A DNA stretch of 64,000 bases from Proteromonas lacertae (taxonomy: Eukaryota > Sar > Bigyra > Opalinata > Proteromonadidae): NCBI GenBank assembly GCA_002245135.1, contig NGBS01000005.1, forward strand, positions 62,001 to 126,000, given 5' to 3'. Each line of letters starts with the position of its first letter. Position 1 is the first letter of the stretch. The position numbers were made by a program, and so were the translations under genes. Shown here one piece after another: positions 14,095 to 26,431 of the stretch. The notes under the pieces are model-generated. The model was given only the letters and a program-made list of their open reading frames with translations. It had not been told where the DNA came from and did not search any database.

Positions 14095-16555
14095 TTATAC
14101 AATTGATACTTTTCCATTCTCATCCATTTCAAGTGACAATCCTATTATAATTTCGTCTATTAATGTCTTAAACTCATCACTTTTACTCTTATTCAAATCC
14201 TGTTCAATTTGTTCCATTATTCCTTTTCCCATCTTTATTGGTATATCAATATGTGATACTGGATCATCAGCTCTCATAATTAAATGCTTATTTCTATAAT
14301 AAATAATGAAATGAACTAATCTCTCAGTTTCTTCAGCATTAATATAGGATTGAATAGAAATATTCTGATTATAAAATGACCAATCAAATGTTATGTCATA
14401 TTTATTCAACTTTTCACTATATACACAACTCACTCTCTTATTCCAAATATATTGAATTACTGCAGAATAATCACTTTTATCAGGAGCACCTTCTGATTTA
14501 CGAAGAAATTGGTTGAATTCTAATGGAGGAATATTTATCTCATAATCTTGTGAATTATTCACGAAATAATATCTGAATACCATTCCATTATCTTTTCTCA
14601 AATAACTACTACCAATGATGAAAACATCTTGTTTTGATTTAAATGACACATTTCCTTGGAATATTTGATCATCGCATAGTTTCCTATAAGGTCTCGATTT
14701 CTTTATAAAATAGTCAGAATATGAGCCTGGAGGACCATTTGGACATGTAAAAGGTTCAGTATAGCCAGAATTCTATACATTGATATAAACAAAAAATATA
14801 CATCAACAAATTTCTTTTTAAATTCAACACCTGGTGGATCTGGTGGTTTTTCATTAAAGAATGCAGTGCAAACAAGTCCTTTTCTACCTTTACATTCTAA
14901 GAATATTTCATTATTTTCTACTACACATGTTAATGATTCTAAGATCTTTCTTGCTATACCTTGTTTATATTCCATATTCCAATCAATAGGAGAAACTGTA
15001 ACATGAAAAAACTATTTGGAAAATAATTAATTAATATAAAATACTCTAATTATTTCTTTATAATCTAACACTAATACCAATTCAGTAGAAGTTCTTGGAT
15101 AATATGCAGTAACTCTAAAATTATTAGTATAAGATCTAATATCAGTAATAGTAACAATTAATCTATAATCACTAATTATATATATTTCTTTCATTATTCT
15201 ATCTTTACCTAAGTTCAATTTCAAATGTGATAATTGTTCTTGTATTAATGATTCTCTATGAATATCAGCTAGTGTATTTCGATCTTTATCACCTGGTGTA
15301 ATAGTGAAAACTGTATTTTCATTTTGATCTTTATAGCAATCCACTAAATCTATTAATTTCTCACACATTAATTTCTTTTGACCTGGTACAACACATGAAC
15401 CTTGACCTTCAAATAATGGCTATATTAAAATGTTAAAAATGAAATAATTAAATATACATAAACTTTTGGTAAACTTAACGGAATTACTTCTCTTTCACTA
15501 GTTTCTGGTGTATATATAATAACATCAAATCTCCGATAATATTCAGTCATATTAAACACCAATCCAATTATACCATATCCATATACACTAATAATACGAT
15601 ATTTTCCACCTAAAAATATTGCTCTTTCTGCAAATAATTCATAAGGAATTGTTCTAAATAATTCTTTCGATTCTCTATACTTTCTAAGTGGAGGTCTTTT
15701 TTTATTTAAGAATGTCTTTGTATCTGTGTGTTGTTTATTGTACAATTCTGCATTACCTATTATCTTTGGAGCTGGATTATCAGCAGAACCTGTTGGATTC
15801 CATTCTTTATCTCTATTCTTTTGATAATGCTATTAAAAAATATATATAATTATAATAAAATTATTAATACATCAATCATTTTATAAACATTATCCCATTT
15901 TTCATGCGTATCTGTAATATGTTTATAATCTCTATTGATTTTTAATTCATTTTCATATAATTTGTTTATTCTTTGCTTTGATGAAAAACAAGGCATTGTT
16001 GTTTCTCTTAAATATAATCTCAATTGTAATGGATTTGATGTTTCTTCTTCATCTTCTACTACATATTGGATTTTCTTCTTTTCTATTGTAGCTACACCAT
16101 CTTTCATGGTCATTACTTCTTTTTCTACTGTTTTAAGTCGAAGAGGAGGTAATGTTAAAGAAGATCTATGTTTTCTTTGTGAACTACTCCATGAAGACTT
16201 GAATTGTCTTGTAGTTTCAGATTTATTGTTCTTTATTGATGGAAGACTATTCTTCGGCTTGGGTTTAGATACTATTAGCTGATTTGCTGAACCAAAGTGT
16301 TGTGGTAGAAATATTGCATCTGGTGCTTTTGAATAATTTACATCATATATTTTCCTTCTTATCGGTTTTGGTTTAGGATATTCTCTTATTGGTTCATCTT
16401 CATCATCTGAATTATATGCAACAGAACTAAAATAATATCTTCAATAATACAAATCAAACAGATCATCATATAATGACACATTAGATTTTGATCTTGGAGG
16501 TTCATTTATAATATCTATACGATAAAACAATAAATATACCTAAAGTTGTAAACAT
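14095..16555 (-). CDS. 753-aa repeat protein of unknown function
   Basis: Seven exons splice in frame: complement(14095-14772, 14802-15011, 15045-15419, 15458-15830, 15871-16426, 16460-16514, 16541-16555). The first intron is only 25 nt. I do not recognise the family. The N-terminal 200 residues are basic and disordered (KPKPKNSLP, SSWSSSQRKHRSS). After that come at least three related beta-rich units: about 282-333 (KYRIISVYGYGIIG), about 411-458 (IYIISDYRLIVTITD) and about 577-622 (VFIIGSSYLRKDNG). Each unit has a hydrophobic strand pair, then an aromatic-rich strand and a TxxS/E hairpin. No catalytic motif or membrane segment is seen. The in-frame joins across six introns make it a genuine gene. 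Confidence 0.8.
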
Positions 16556-16699
16556 ATTTCAGTAAATAAACGATTATAAATGTTAATATAATAATAAATA
16601 GTTTATAAAGCTAGAATAAAGAAAAACGAAAATCAATAAAAGCTTGACTTGATTTGAAATTTAATTTTGAAATTTTAAAAATTCAAAATATACACGACT
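16556..16699. promoter_or_regulatory. short divergent promoter region
   Basis: 144 bp separate the start codons of the minus-strand repeat protein (16555) and the plus-strand coiled-coil protein (16700). Both promoters must fit here. The sequence is AT-rich without a motif I can name. Confidence 0.45.
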
Positions 16700-17475
16700 A
16701 TGGCTGATAAAAGAAAAAGTTTAATAATGGAGAAAGAGAAAATTCTCTCAAAACTACATGAGACAAACAAAGAGCCAAAATCTGTTGAATTTGAATCAAA
16801 CATAAGCGAAGTGAAGAATCAAGTATAATATTATTTTATGCATAATGCATAATATTATATTTTAGTTGAAAAGAATGTCAGAAGTAAGAACCACAAGAAT
16901 TGAAACAACAAATACACAAGTAACAAAAGAAATGGAAAGTGAAATTGTATATACTGCAATACATTTTTATTCTATTGTTTAGAAAAATACATTAACAAAA
17001 AGAATTAGAGAACTCGAATATGATAATGCAAGATTGAAGGAATTAATACAACAGTATTCAACTTTTCTGTTTTTTATATTATTTATTTAGAGGTAATTCA
17101 AGTAAATTTGATGATATGAGAAGAGATCTAACAATACTACAAGAAAAAATGAAAGAATATGGAGAAGAAAATCAATTATTAAAAAAAGAGAATAAAAATC
17201 TCAAGAAAGTGATTGCAAAGAATTCAGAAATAGTGTCAGAGAATAAAAGATTACAAGAACAGAATGAAAAGTTACAAATAGTAATTGAAAATCTACAAAA
17301 ACAGTTAAATGATACTGAAGAAAGAATTAGAAACCTTCCACATCGAGAAATTGCACAACAGAAAGTAGCAACAGAAGTTGGGATTATTCCTTGTCCTGTC
17401 AACTCATGGGTAGCAAATGAAACATTTAAAAATGATGTTACTCCAATTGATACCTTGTTTTCTTATTTATGGTAA
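16700..17475 (+). CDS. coiled-coil protein, 219 aa
   Basis: Four exons (16700-16822, 16866-16946, 16983-17053, 17091-17475; introns 36-43 nt) join in frame. The product is highly charged. A continuous heptad pattern runs from about residue 45 to 175 (for example EENQLLKKENKNLKKVIA and ENKRLQEQNEKLQIVIENL). A short non-coiled tail ends in FSYLW. No other domain is visible. The family is not recognised; a structural or tethering role is all the sequence supports. Confidence 0.8.
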
Positions 17476-17568
17476 ATTAATTATCATCTTTGTTGTTGTA
17501 TGAAAATGTTGTATTTTTTCATAACATATTTGAAATTTTTTTTGTAAGCTTGAATTCTGTCGAACTGA

Positions 17569-19423
17569 ATGAATAAAATTTGTCGATTTTCTCGTAGTTT
17601 AAACAGAATTTCATTGTATATTTATATTTATTTACAATATTATTCTTTATAGGTATAGTAAAAAGTGTATAGTTAAGAATAAATCTCTGATTAGAACATT
17701 TTCGAAAAATATAAAAGAATGTGATGTATTAATAGTTGGAGTAAGATACAATATTATGAATTTATTTGAATAGGGTGGTCCATCTGGATTGAGCGCTGCT
17801 TTGAAACTAAATGAACTGTGCAAGAAGAATAACAACAAATTAGATATATGTATAATTGATAAAGGTCAAGAAATTGGGTCTCATATACTTTCAGGTTGTG
17901 TAATGAATCCAGACTCTCTTGATTCTTTTTATCCTCCCTGGAAAGAAGAATTAGAGACAATCACTCCTGTAACACAAAGCCAATTATACTATCTAACAGA
18001 AAAATCAAATATAAAAGTACCATCGCTATTTGAATCTTCAAATTATAAGAATAAAGGAAATATAATGTTGAGTTTAAATGAATTAATAAGATTAGTAGGA
18101 AACTATATAAAAGACTTAGAAGATGCAAATATAAGTATCTATGAAAGTGCATCTGGTAGAGATATTCTATACAATAACAAAAATGAAGTAAATGGAATAA
18201 AAGTATATTTACCAAATAACGAATCTAAAGAAATATACTGTAAGTATTTAATACTGAGTGAAGGAGTAAAAGGAACTTGTACAAGAGACATAATAGAAAA
18301 ATATAACTTAGTAAAAAATCATAATTATCCAAATTATGGAATAGGAATAAAAGAAGTATGGAATGTTAATAATAATAATAATAATGGTAAATGTATTCAT
18401 ACTTTTGGATTTCCAATTGCTAAACATGAAAGAAATGCATATGGTGGTGGATTTATATATGTATTGAAGAACAATGTTGTACAAATTGGATATGTATTTA
18501 TATATTAATATTATATTTATTTAATAGATTGTTGGATTAGATTATAAAAATCCGTATATAAATCCATATAATGAATTTCAATTATTCAAATCTCATCCAT
18601 TTGTCAGGAAGTATATAGAAAATGGAGATAGAATAGCTTATGGTAGTAAGATTATTACTGAAGGTGGATATTATAGTATTCCTGAATTAGAGTTTCCAAA
18701 TGGAATTATTATTGGAGATAGTGGTAATTTAATGAACAGTGCAAAGGTAAAAGGAGTTAGTAATGCAATAGAAAGTGGTAAAATTGGAGGACAATATATT
18801 TATAAGAAGTTATTTAATAAAAATAATAATAATAAATCATTTAGAGAAATGATAATAGATAATGAAATAATTGGTAAAGAATTATATAAAAGTAGAAATA
18901 TAAATCAAGCATTCAAACATTCAATACATTATGGCATTATTCAAAGTGTATATAATATATTAATATATATTATTTATATATATAATAGTATATATCATCA
19001 ATATTTAAAGGTAAAGAACCATATTCAATATCATTAAACAAGAAAGACTGGGAATTTACACATTCTACGAATAAGTATAAACCAATACAATATCCAGAAT
19101 ATGATGGAAAATTGACATTTAGTAAAGAAGATAGTTTAGTATATAGCAATATTCAACATAGACAAGGACAAAAACAACATATTACTGTATTAAATAATGA
19201 TATTCAAAAAGAAACATATAAAAAATTTGGTGAATTGGAGAATAGATTATGCCCTGCTGAAGTTTATGAATTTGTTAAGAAAGAAAATGGAGATGATTTT
19301 GAATTAAAATTACATTGTGAAAATTGCTTACATTGTAAAAGTGTTTGTGTTAAAGCATTGAATGATAATATTCTGTGGAATCCACCAGAAGGAGGAAGTG
19401 GACCTAATTATGAGTTAACATGA
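17569..19423 (+). CDS. ETFDH: electron transfer flavoprotein-ubiquinone oxidoreductase, mitochondrial
   Basis: Passes electrons from ETF (fatty-acid and amino-acid oxidation) to ubiquinone at the inner mitochondrial membrane. Exons 17569-17615, 17653-17740, 17774-18493, 18528-18947 and 18989-19423 give 569 residues. The start MNKICRFSRSLNRISL gives an Arg/Ser-rich presequence-like N-terminus. The FAD-binding motif CDVLIVGGGPSGLSAAL follows across an intron. YGIGIKEVWNV, HERNAYGGGF and GIIIGDSGNLMNSAKVKG are family blocks. The C-terminus has the iron-sulfur region (RLCPAEVYEF ... CENCLHCKSVC) and PEGGSGPNY. The cluster motif reads CxxCxxxC, one residue longer than the usual CxxCxxC. The presence of this gene argues for oxidative mitochondria rather than hydrogenosomes. 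Confidence 0.95.
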
Positions 19424-19579
19424 TTTTTGTTAGTTTAAGTTTTGTTGTATAATTTTTGAATGTATTACTGATCTATTGAAATAGTTTCTATATTATTTTC
19501 GCTGAAATAGCTCAAATAACACGATATTTTAAGTTCAGTAAAAATAGAGTCGTTTCATAATATACAAAAAGTGAAATAA

Positions 19580-20452
19580 ATGAGCAACAGTTGTATATAA
19601 TGCATTATATATATTATAGATCATCAAGAATTAATTATTGATAAGCCATGGGAAGCTGTTGTAGAAGGAATTCATGATAGGTTTGTTTTTTATTCACACT
19701 GAATTTAATGGTTTTATTAGACATGAACTTGTTCCTAATCCAGATTTTCCAGATATAATAGCTACAGAATTCTGTAATTTCGCTTATGATTCAAATTTAC
19801 AAAAATCCTCTTTTGAAAGAAGGGATTGTATTTTAGTTCATCTACCTAGTTGGGTCAAAATGATTATCAACTTTAAATATGTCATTTCTCATAGTATATG
19901 CTTTATTGATAGAAGTATATTTTTCACTTTTTTGTTTTTAGCAAATAAAATATTTGAAGCTGATTCTAGCAATATATCCTTTAGTAATTACGTAGAACTA
20001 CATGATAAAGGAAGATATACACCAAATCCAAACAATCCAAATCAAACGCTCAAAGTATTAGACACAACTGTCAATGTGAAAGCAATTCCAATTCCTGGAA
20101 TTCAACATAAAGTAAATGAACTTGTATTGAGTAAATATTTTGAAGGGTTATTAAATAGTGATAGAAGTGATGTTAAGTTCATTGATAGAAGAATAATGCA
20201 AGGAGTTGTGAATGAAACAGCTCCAGAAATACAAGCAAAATGTGGTAATAGAAATGTATATTACATATGTAACTAATTCTATTTGATTAGCCATTATATT
20301 TTGGACATTATACTTTTTTCAAGGAAGTGGATAATAATGAGAAGATTCAAAAACTCTTATTAGAGCAAAGGCAAATTGAAATGCAAAAACAGCAACAATC
20401 ACAGCATCAAGCTCAATTTTTTGATACTCCACAAAATAGTTTTGATGATTAA
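19580..20452 (+). CDS. PRELI/MSF1 domain protein (mitochondrial lipid transfer family)
   Basis: PRELI-like proteins shuttle phosphatidic acid or phosphatidylserine across the mitochondrial intermembrane space. Exons 19580-19592, 19620-19680, 19721-19914, 19942-20255 and 20291-20452 give 247 residues. The first exon is 13 nt, and two introns are 27 nt. One of these (19915-19941) is in frame and stop-free, so it could be mistaken for coding sequence. Removing it restores the family block HSICFIDRTNKIFEADSSN followed by ISFSNYVEL. The early KPWEAVVEGIHDR matches the PRELI beta-strand/helix start. The C-terminal 30 residues are Gln-rich. Assignment to a particular subfamily (Ups1, Ups2, slowmo) is not possible. 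Confidence 0.8.
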
Positions 20453-20677
20453 ATGTTTATATTTTATATTATTATTTTTATTCTGTGATTTATAATATAA
20501 TAAAAATTCTTTTGATAATTCTTTCTTTTCTTGTTCTGTAATTCCATTCAAGTTGATAATTCCAATTGCTGAAAATGTTTCTAAATCTCATTTTTCCTTC
20601 ACTATAATAATAAACAAAAGAAATAAGATGGTTTTATAATACGAATAAAACAATAAATAACATTAAAAAAAAAACAA

Positions 20678-22255
20678 TTAAGCAGTAATTTTAGATCCTT
20701 CACCATTGTTAATTTCTGTCATCTTTTCACTACTAATTCTATTATGAGTAACAAAAAACGATCTTAAATGATCACAACTTTGAATTGCATATTTTAAATC
20801 ATCAATCATTCTATCAGTTATCTTATTATTATCTAAAAACACAGTCTGCAATTTACTACAATTCTTTAACATAGCTTCAAAAACTGATTTATATCCAGAT
20901 TGTTCACCTATATCATTTTCTTCTAAATATAATGTAGATAATACATTATTATTACCAAATGCTCTCAATATCTCAGATAATTCATCTACGTTTATTCCAG
21001 TTTTACCCAAATCTAAAACATCCAATGTTTTAACCAAATTCTCTTTTATATATTTACAAAATCGATTAATATTATCAATTGATGGGTATTTTTGATGTCC
21101 ATCTTTTCCTACTAATGGAACACCACGTAAATATAAATATTTCAATTCATTGAATTGTTCTAAACATTCAAATAATATATTAATTTGATCATCTTTTATC
21201 TCTATATTCTGACAATCAAATGTGGTTATTGATCTACAATAAGTTAAGCCAATTGTCAATTTCAAGAAATCAATATTACTTAATGATTTCATATCTTCAT
21301 TAAATAAAAACAAATTTGTTGCATTTGCATCTTTCAAGCATGTTTCTAAGTTTGGTTTTAGTTTCCAAGTTCCTAAGTCTTTGAAATTATTATGTAATAC
21401 CACTTTTCCATTACTACTTTTTGTTAATGATCGAAATACTTCTAATACACTGCTAATATCCTTTTCATTTAATGTATCCATATAACTCTTTAATTTCAAT
21501 ATTAAACTATCAATATTGTGATAATTTAATAGATAAGTGGATGGAACATTTTCTAAGAATTTTACAACTGTAGAAATATTACTCATCATTATTTCATCTC
21601 CTAAACCACCTACAGTTGATATTTGTGGAAACGAAATTTTTATATATTCTTAAATCTTCATCACTACTTTTATCATAGTATAACTTATTACATTTGATGT
21701 ATTTGACTTTTGCTTCTGTTAAATAATCTTGTAGAGCAGTTACATGTATAGAAACTGAATTTAGATGACTGAACATTCTTAAATAGGAATAGAATTCTTG
21801 AACTTCTTGCCAGCTTAACCATTTTACATCTAATAAACATATATTTTTAGAAATAAGGTAATACTGTCAAAAATAATATCATATGCAGATAAAAAATCAT
21901 GCAAATGAAGACATTTCTTTATTGGATTTGACTGTACTGTAATTGAACCAAGTGTTAAGATTTCAGGGTGATAAAGTGGTAAAAATGATAAGCCATAATA
22001 CTCTTCCTCTTCAAACTTACCTAGCAGTATAAAAAAACTATAAATACGGCTATAAATTAATGATTTTAAATATTCACTTGAAAACCATATCTGCATTGAA
22101 TCATTTCTAAAGACTAAAACAAAATATAATTAGAAAGAGGATAAAATACTTTCAGCATGTGGATATTGTCCTGCCTCTTCATTATGATCGTTGTATATCA
22201 CATCTAGATCATCGATGATAGTAATATTTTGCAAATATCTTAAATCCACATTCAT
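20678..22255 (-). CDS. leucine-rich-repeat (ribonuclease-inhibitor type) protein, about 495 aa
   Basis: Exons complement(21865-22113 and 22150-22255) join in frame with 21829 downward; the long 3' exon ends at 20678. The C-terminal third has RI-type leucine-rich repeats (LDVLDLGKTGINVDELSE, LSTLYLEENDIGEQ, LQTVFLDNNKITDR, LRSFFVTHNRIS). The N-terminal half (MNVDLRYLQNITIIDDLDV, later WFSSEYLKSLIYS) is not recognised. Around 21594-21667 the reading frame must change and no usual GTAT...TAG intron is present. The only GT...AG solution I find is a 19-nt intron (21649-21667); the alternative is a frameshift. Start at 22255 is the first ATG after the upstream BBS5 stop. Protein-binding is the only safe functional statement. 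Confidence 0.75.
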
Positions 22256-22381
22256 TTTTATCAAAAATAAAATCTAACCAATAAAACACCAAATCTATCC
22301 CGCCTTTTATAAAATATGAATTTTGTAGAAGTAACAAACAGATTACATCCAGATAGTAATAAAAATACAATATATAACTAC

Positions 22382-23532
22382 TTAAAACACGTTCCATAAA
22401 GATGAAAGAGTCATTTCAGAAGGCAATTCCTCAACAGCTATACCAATTTCATTACTATAAACTACAGGTCTATTAGAATTCTGACCTCCTAATGCAAAAT
22501 ATGCAGCTAAATTATCACCTCCTCCAGAATTAATAATTTCAATATCATCAGTCTTTTGTTCAACTTTAACATTTTCAGAAGGTAATTGCTATTAATTAAA
22601 ATAATATTAAAAACAATATACTTTATCTTCTAATTTATATTCTACACCAAATATTGGATTTACACTGAATATTTGGAAAAGACTTAATACTTCTTGATAT
22701 ACATCATGCAATTTTTCAGCTGGATCAATTCTAAATCCCAAAGTATAACTACCACTCTGCGGTAAAGTATCAATCACTAAGGCAGGACCAAATTTAGAAT
22801 CTCTTATTCTCACAAATTTCTAAATAAATAAATAAATAAACAAATAAATATAATAAAACATAAAAAAATATACTAATTGTAAATATGGCATAGAAACATT
22901 GAAATTTTCAGCTAAGTTGGCAAACCAAACTAATCTTACATTAGTGATATATAAAGTGCCCAAATTACCTTGATCATTAGATAAATTCCATACGCCATTT
23001 ATTGTATTACATATTTGTTCATTTGGTAATAAAATCAATTGTTTATCTTTAATTATTGCACCTCTTAATTTTAAATCACGATATAGTTTTGTGGTTTCGT
23101 ATGATCTATATACTGCTTGAATACTGGTGAATAATCTTGGACTTGAACGTACAAGATTGGTAAATACAAATTCGAAACGATTACCATCGAATTTTGTGAC
23201 AATATAAAATGCTTGTACTGTTCCTTTTAATCTGGATGCTGCTGTTTTAATACTGGTACTTACAATAGTATTATATCCAATACTAAGATTTGTTCTCACA
23301 TTTGCATGACTAACCCACATAATTCGAAGATTAGTGATAGTTAGTGAACCACGCTCACCATTATTACCTTTTGTATCTTCTACTGAATTTATTGAATCAA
23401 TTTTCACTTCTCCTTGTCTGGGTTGTAAATCTCTATAAAACGAAGAGAATAAAATATCTAATACTTTATAGGTGAATCAAATCTAATTTCTCTATCTTGC
23501 CAAATATATTCAACATCTTCATCATCATCCAT
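22382..23532 (-). CDS. BBS5: BBS5, BBSome subunit with two PH-like domains
   Basis: BBS5 is a phosphoinositide-binding subunit of the BBSome, which carries membrane proteins into and out of cilia. Exons complement(22382-22588, 22622-22819, 22874-23432, 23465-23532) give 343 residues, the normal length. Near-universal blocks are present: SVEDTKGNNGERGSLTITN, LRIMWVSHANVRTNLSIGYN, FEFVFTNLVRSSPRLFTS, NGVWNLSNDQGNLGTLYIT, NVRLVWFANLAENFNVSMPY and FRIDPAEKL. Both DM16/PH-like domains are intact, and the C-terminus (YSNEIGIAVEELP ... LSSLWNVF) matches the family end. This is the clearest sign that the organism builds cilia. Confidence 0.97.
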
Positions 23533-23649
23533 TTTTGAATAAAAACGAAAAACAATTTATCTCAAACCTTAGTAATCAAGCCTAGATTGTTTTAAAAACA
23601 AAAATTCAAATAAAACATAACATTTTAAATCATATATATTACCTAAATA

Positions 23650-25149
23650 TTACTTAATAAATAGTAATGTAAATGAAACAGCAGTAATCATACACAAAAT
23701 CTGTAATGGAAAGCCAAAAGCTACATAATCCTTATAGTGATATCCTCCTGGGTTATAAACAATCAAATTTGTCTGATAACCAATATGACTCAAAAATGTG
23801 TTTGAAATAGCAAACATCAATATCATAATATTCTGTTTCAACGAATATGACATTTGATCAGATATTTGAACATTAATAACAACAGGAAACATTATTACTG
23901 CAGATCCATAGTTACCAATCAATGCAGATAGGATAACAGTGAATAAATATTCAATACATAACAAGCCATAACTACCAGAATGCTTTCCAAGTGATAAAAT
24001 AAAATTACTTATCAGTGTTGAAACTCCAGTACTTTGTGCTGCTTTTCCTAACCCAAATGTTGAGATTAATGTTAACATTAAGCGATAATTGATGGATGAA
24101 AATGCTTCATCAACTGTCAAACATCTTGTGATAATTAATACTGAGGATGTAAAACAAAAAAAATTAAAAAAACATAAAAAAAAGTTGTAATAATAAAATA
24201 AAAGGATATGCAAATAATGCAGATATAAGAATATTCATAAAATTCAGCACTGGTAATAAAATCATAATTATAAATATAATTATAGTCACAACTCTTTTAA
24301 CAATAATTATCTTCTTTTCTGTAGTATTGAATATACTATTATCAATATTTCTAATCATTCCAAAATGACTACTGTTACTGTATAGTTTAATGAATGATTC
24401 ATTCACATTTAATAACAAGATATCTCCAATCTCAAATATTCTTGAAGAACTAAGATTATTATCATTAATATTATCAGATGGAATAAAAATAGGAGAATCT
24501 CTGCTATACATAGTAAAATTCTTTTTATATAAATTATCCATGTCATTTGTACTTAACTTTACAGCCAATAAATCACAATTATATTCTTTAATCATTATTG
24601 CATTACTCATTACTTTGTTGATTAATGGACAACATTTGTCTAACACAACTTCTACTAATGTCGATCTATTTGATATACCATCCGATTGAGTAACCAATAA
24701 CAGTGAAGGATGAAAACGTAATAAATTGAGTGATTCACCATCTCCTGCAAAATATAAAATATCACGACTCTATATAAAACAATAATATAATATATTGAAA
24801 TACATATAATATTGTTTCATCATATATTCCAACTGATTGTTTCTCTCTCTCTATTTTCATTAATTTTGTGTGATAAGGACACATTAATCCTGACTGTAGT
24901 ATTGTTTGACCATGAATCTTTGAAGTTACTGGAATTGTAAATGGTATAACATATCTATAATACTGTTGATCTTCACTAATTATCTTCTCACTGTTATTTG
25001 GTAATAAGAATTTAGCCATTAATATCATATATATTATAGCAATTATACCAATAAATAATCCAGGTAATGTCATTTCAAACATTGAAAAAGGTTGAATATA
25101 TTGATGTGTTGATTCAATTAGGGATTGAATTAATAAATTATTACTATTA

Positions 25150-25182
<33 letters not shown>

Positions 25183-26271
25183 CCCTGATCCAATTAGACA
25201 GCAACTTCCTCCCAACATTGCAGCATAACTTAATGGCAATAATATATAAGAAGCAGGAATAGAATGCGTTTGAGCCCAATTCTCAATAACAGGTAATAAC
25301 ATAATAACCACAGGTGTATTGTTAATAAACACTGAAAAGATGAATGTAAATATTGATGTTTGTGCAATTGCTACAAATATATTCTTTGGATGGAATAAGA
25401 TTCTTTCTATTAATATAGTCACTATTCCACTCTATTAATTATTATTATTATTATTATATAATGATATATATATATACCTTTTCAACAGCTCTTGCTACAA
25501 TAAATAATACACCAATTGAAAGTATTGAAGGATTACTAAACGCTGAAAATGCATCATCAAAATCAATGATTTTTAAAAACAGCAATAAACAAGTTCCACC
25601 TAACGTAACTATATCATGAGGATAGTTTAAATATAACCCAATTGTGACAATATACTATTTATTATTTATATTATATTACTATATATACCAACACACCCAA
25701 TGTAACATATCCTTTCCAATTCAGTTGATCTAAACATTCAACTACATATGTACCATTTTGAAAAGATGTAATGTTTGTTGCTCTTCCTCCCTATTTGCGT
25801 ATAAATGAGTCTATCTATACATAAGCACATTCTGCATTATGCATTGCCCAGTCATTGTATGTTTTATCTGAAATCTTTTCTTCATACTTTCTTGCTTCAT
25901 TTGTTGATAGAAGAAATGTAAAGAAAAAGGAAAAGAAGACAATTACAGCCATTATAATACACCACTTGTATTCACTTCTATTTTTAATGCAATTATTATT
26001 CAGATAATATACACTTTTAGTATATATTTGTGAACTTTAGTTTGCTCGTGAATAGGTGAATCAAGTTTTGAAAAATCTGAAAATGTCCTCATATGGCTGC
26101 TACTGCTAGGTGATATTAATGCTTTCACTATTTTCAATAAAAATACACAAAATACTCTCTTTCAATGAATTGATTGTAAACCTTCGATTCTGAGTAGGTA
26201 TCATGCCAGCGCTGTTGCTTCTTTCTAAAAACAGTAAGTAATTGACTAATACGTAGTAAATTTTCATCCAT
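23650..26271 (-). CDS. SLC13/ArsB-type anion transporter with internal TrkA-C-like domain, 761 aa
   Basis: Predicted multi-pass anion transporter (sulfate or carboxylate type; substrate unknown). Ten exons: complement(23650-24148, 24210-24769, 24804-25143, 25184-25431, 25478-25654, 25690ish-25790, 25821-25977, 26013-26127, 26156-26224, 26253-26271). Family blocks are FSNPSILSIGVLFIVARAVEKSG, INNTPVVIMLLPVIENW and LIGSGNNLLIQS, and in the second half LTVDEAFSSINYRLM and IGNYGSAVIMFPVVIN. Between the halves a soluble segment (DILYFAGDGESLNLL ... FEIGDILLLNV) resembles the TrkA-C/RCK domain found in this transporter class. A 110-residue Ser-rich cytosolic N-terminus precedes the first helix. The last intron (24149-24209) splices as AT-AC; see separate entry. 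Other introns are 28-46 nt GT-AG. Confidence 0.85.
24149..24209 (-). other. AT-AC (U12-type) intron in the SLC13-like gene
   Basis: On the minus strand the intron starts ATATCCTTTT at 24209, a perfect match to the U12 donor consensus, and ends TTTTAC at 24149. It contains TTTTTAAT about 15 nt before the acceptor, a branch-site-like position. Removing these 61 nt joins ...SALF-GC to A-TCC and gives SALFASSVLIITRCLTVDEAF, the expected continuous transporter helix. No GT-AG combination in the region restores frame. Confidence 0.8.
25157..25183. repeat. (TA)n microsatellite in an SLC13-like gene intron
   Basis: A run of about 25 bp of alternating T and A forms the donor side of the 40-nt intron 25144-25183 (minus strand, starting GTATATAT). 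Confidence 0.85.
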
Positions 26272-26431
26272 TTTAATTGTGTGTCATGAAACGACTTTAT
26301 TTTTAATAAATAAAAAAAACATATTAAAAATGTAAATTTTATGAAAAATTTCATATCATCATAAAAAAGATGGTTGAACATTTGCAAATATCAACTGATA
26401 TTTATTAAAAATATGCTTTCTTTAAATTATA

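Noticed and set aside
24164-24213. Separate small hydrophobic ORF start near 24.2 kb (MHILLFYYYNFFLCFFNFF)
   Set aside because: It is the translated AT-AC intron read in the downstream exon's frame; splicing it out restores the transporter helix.
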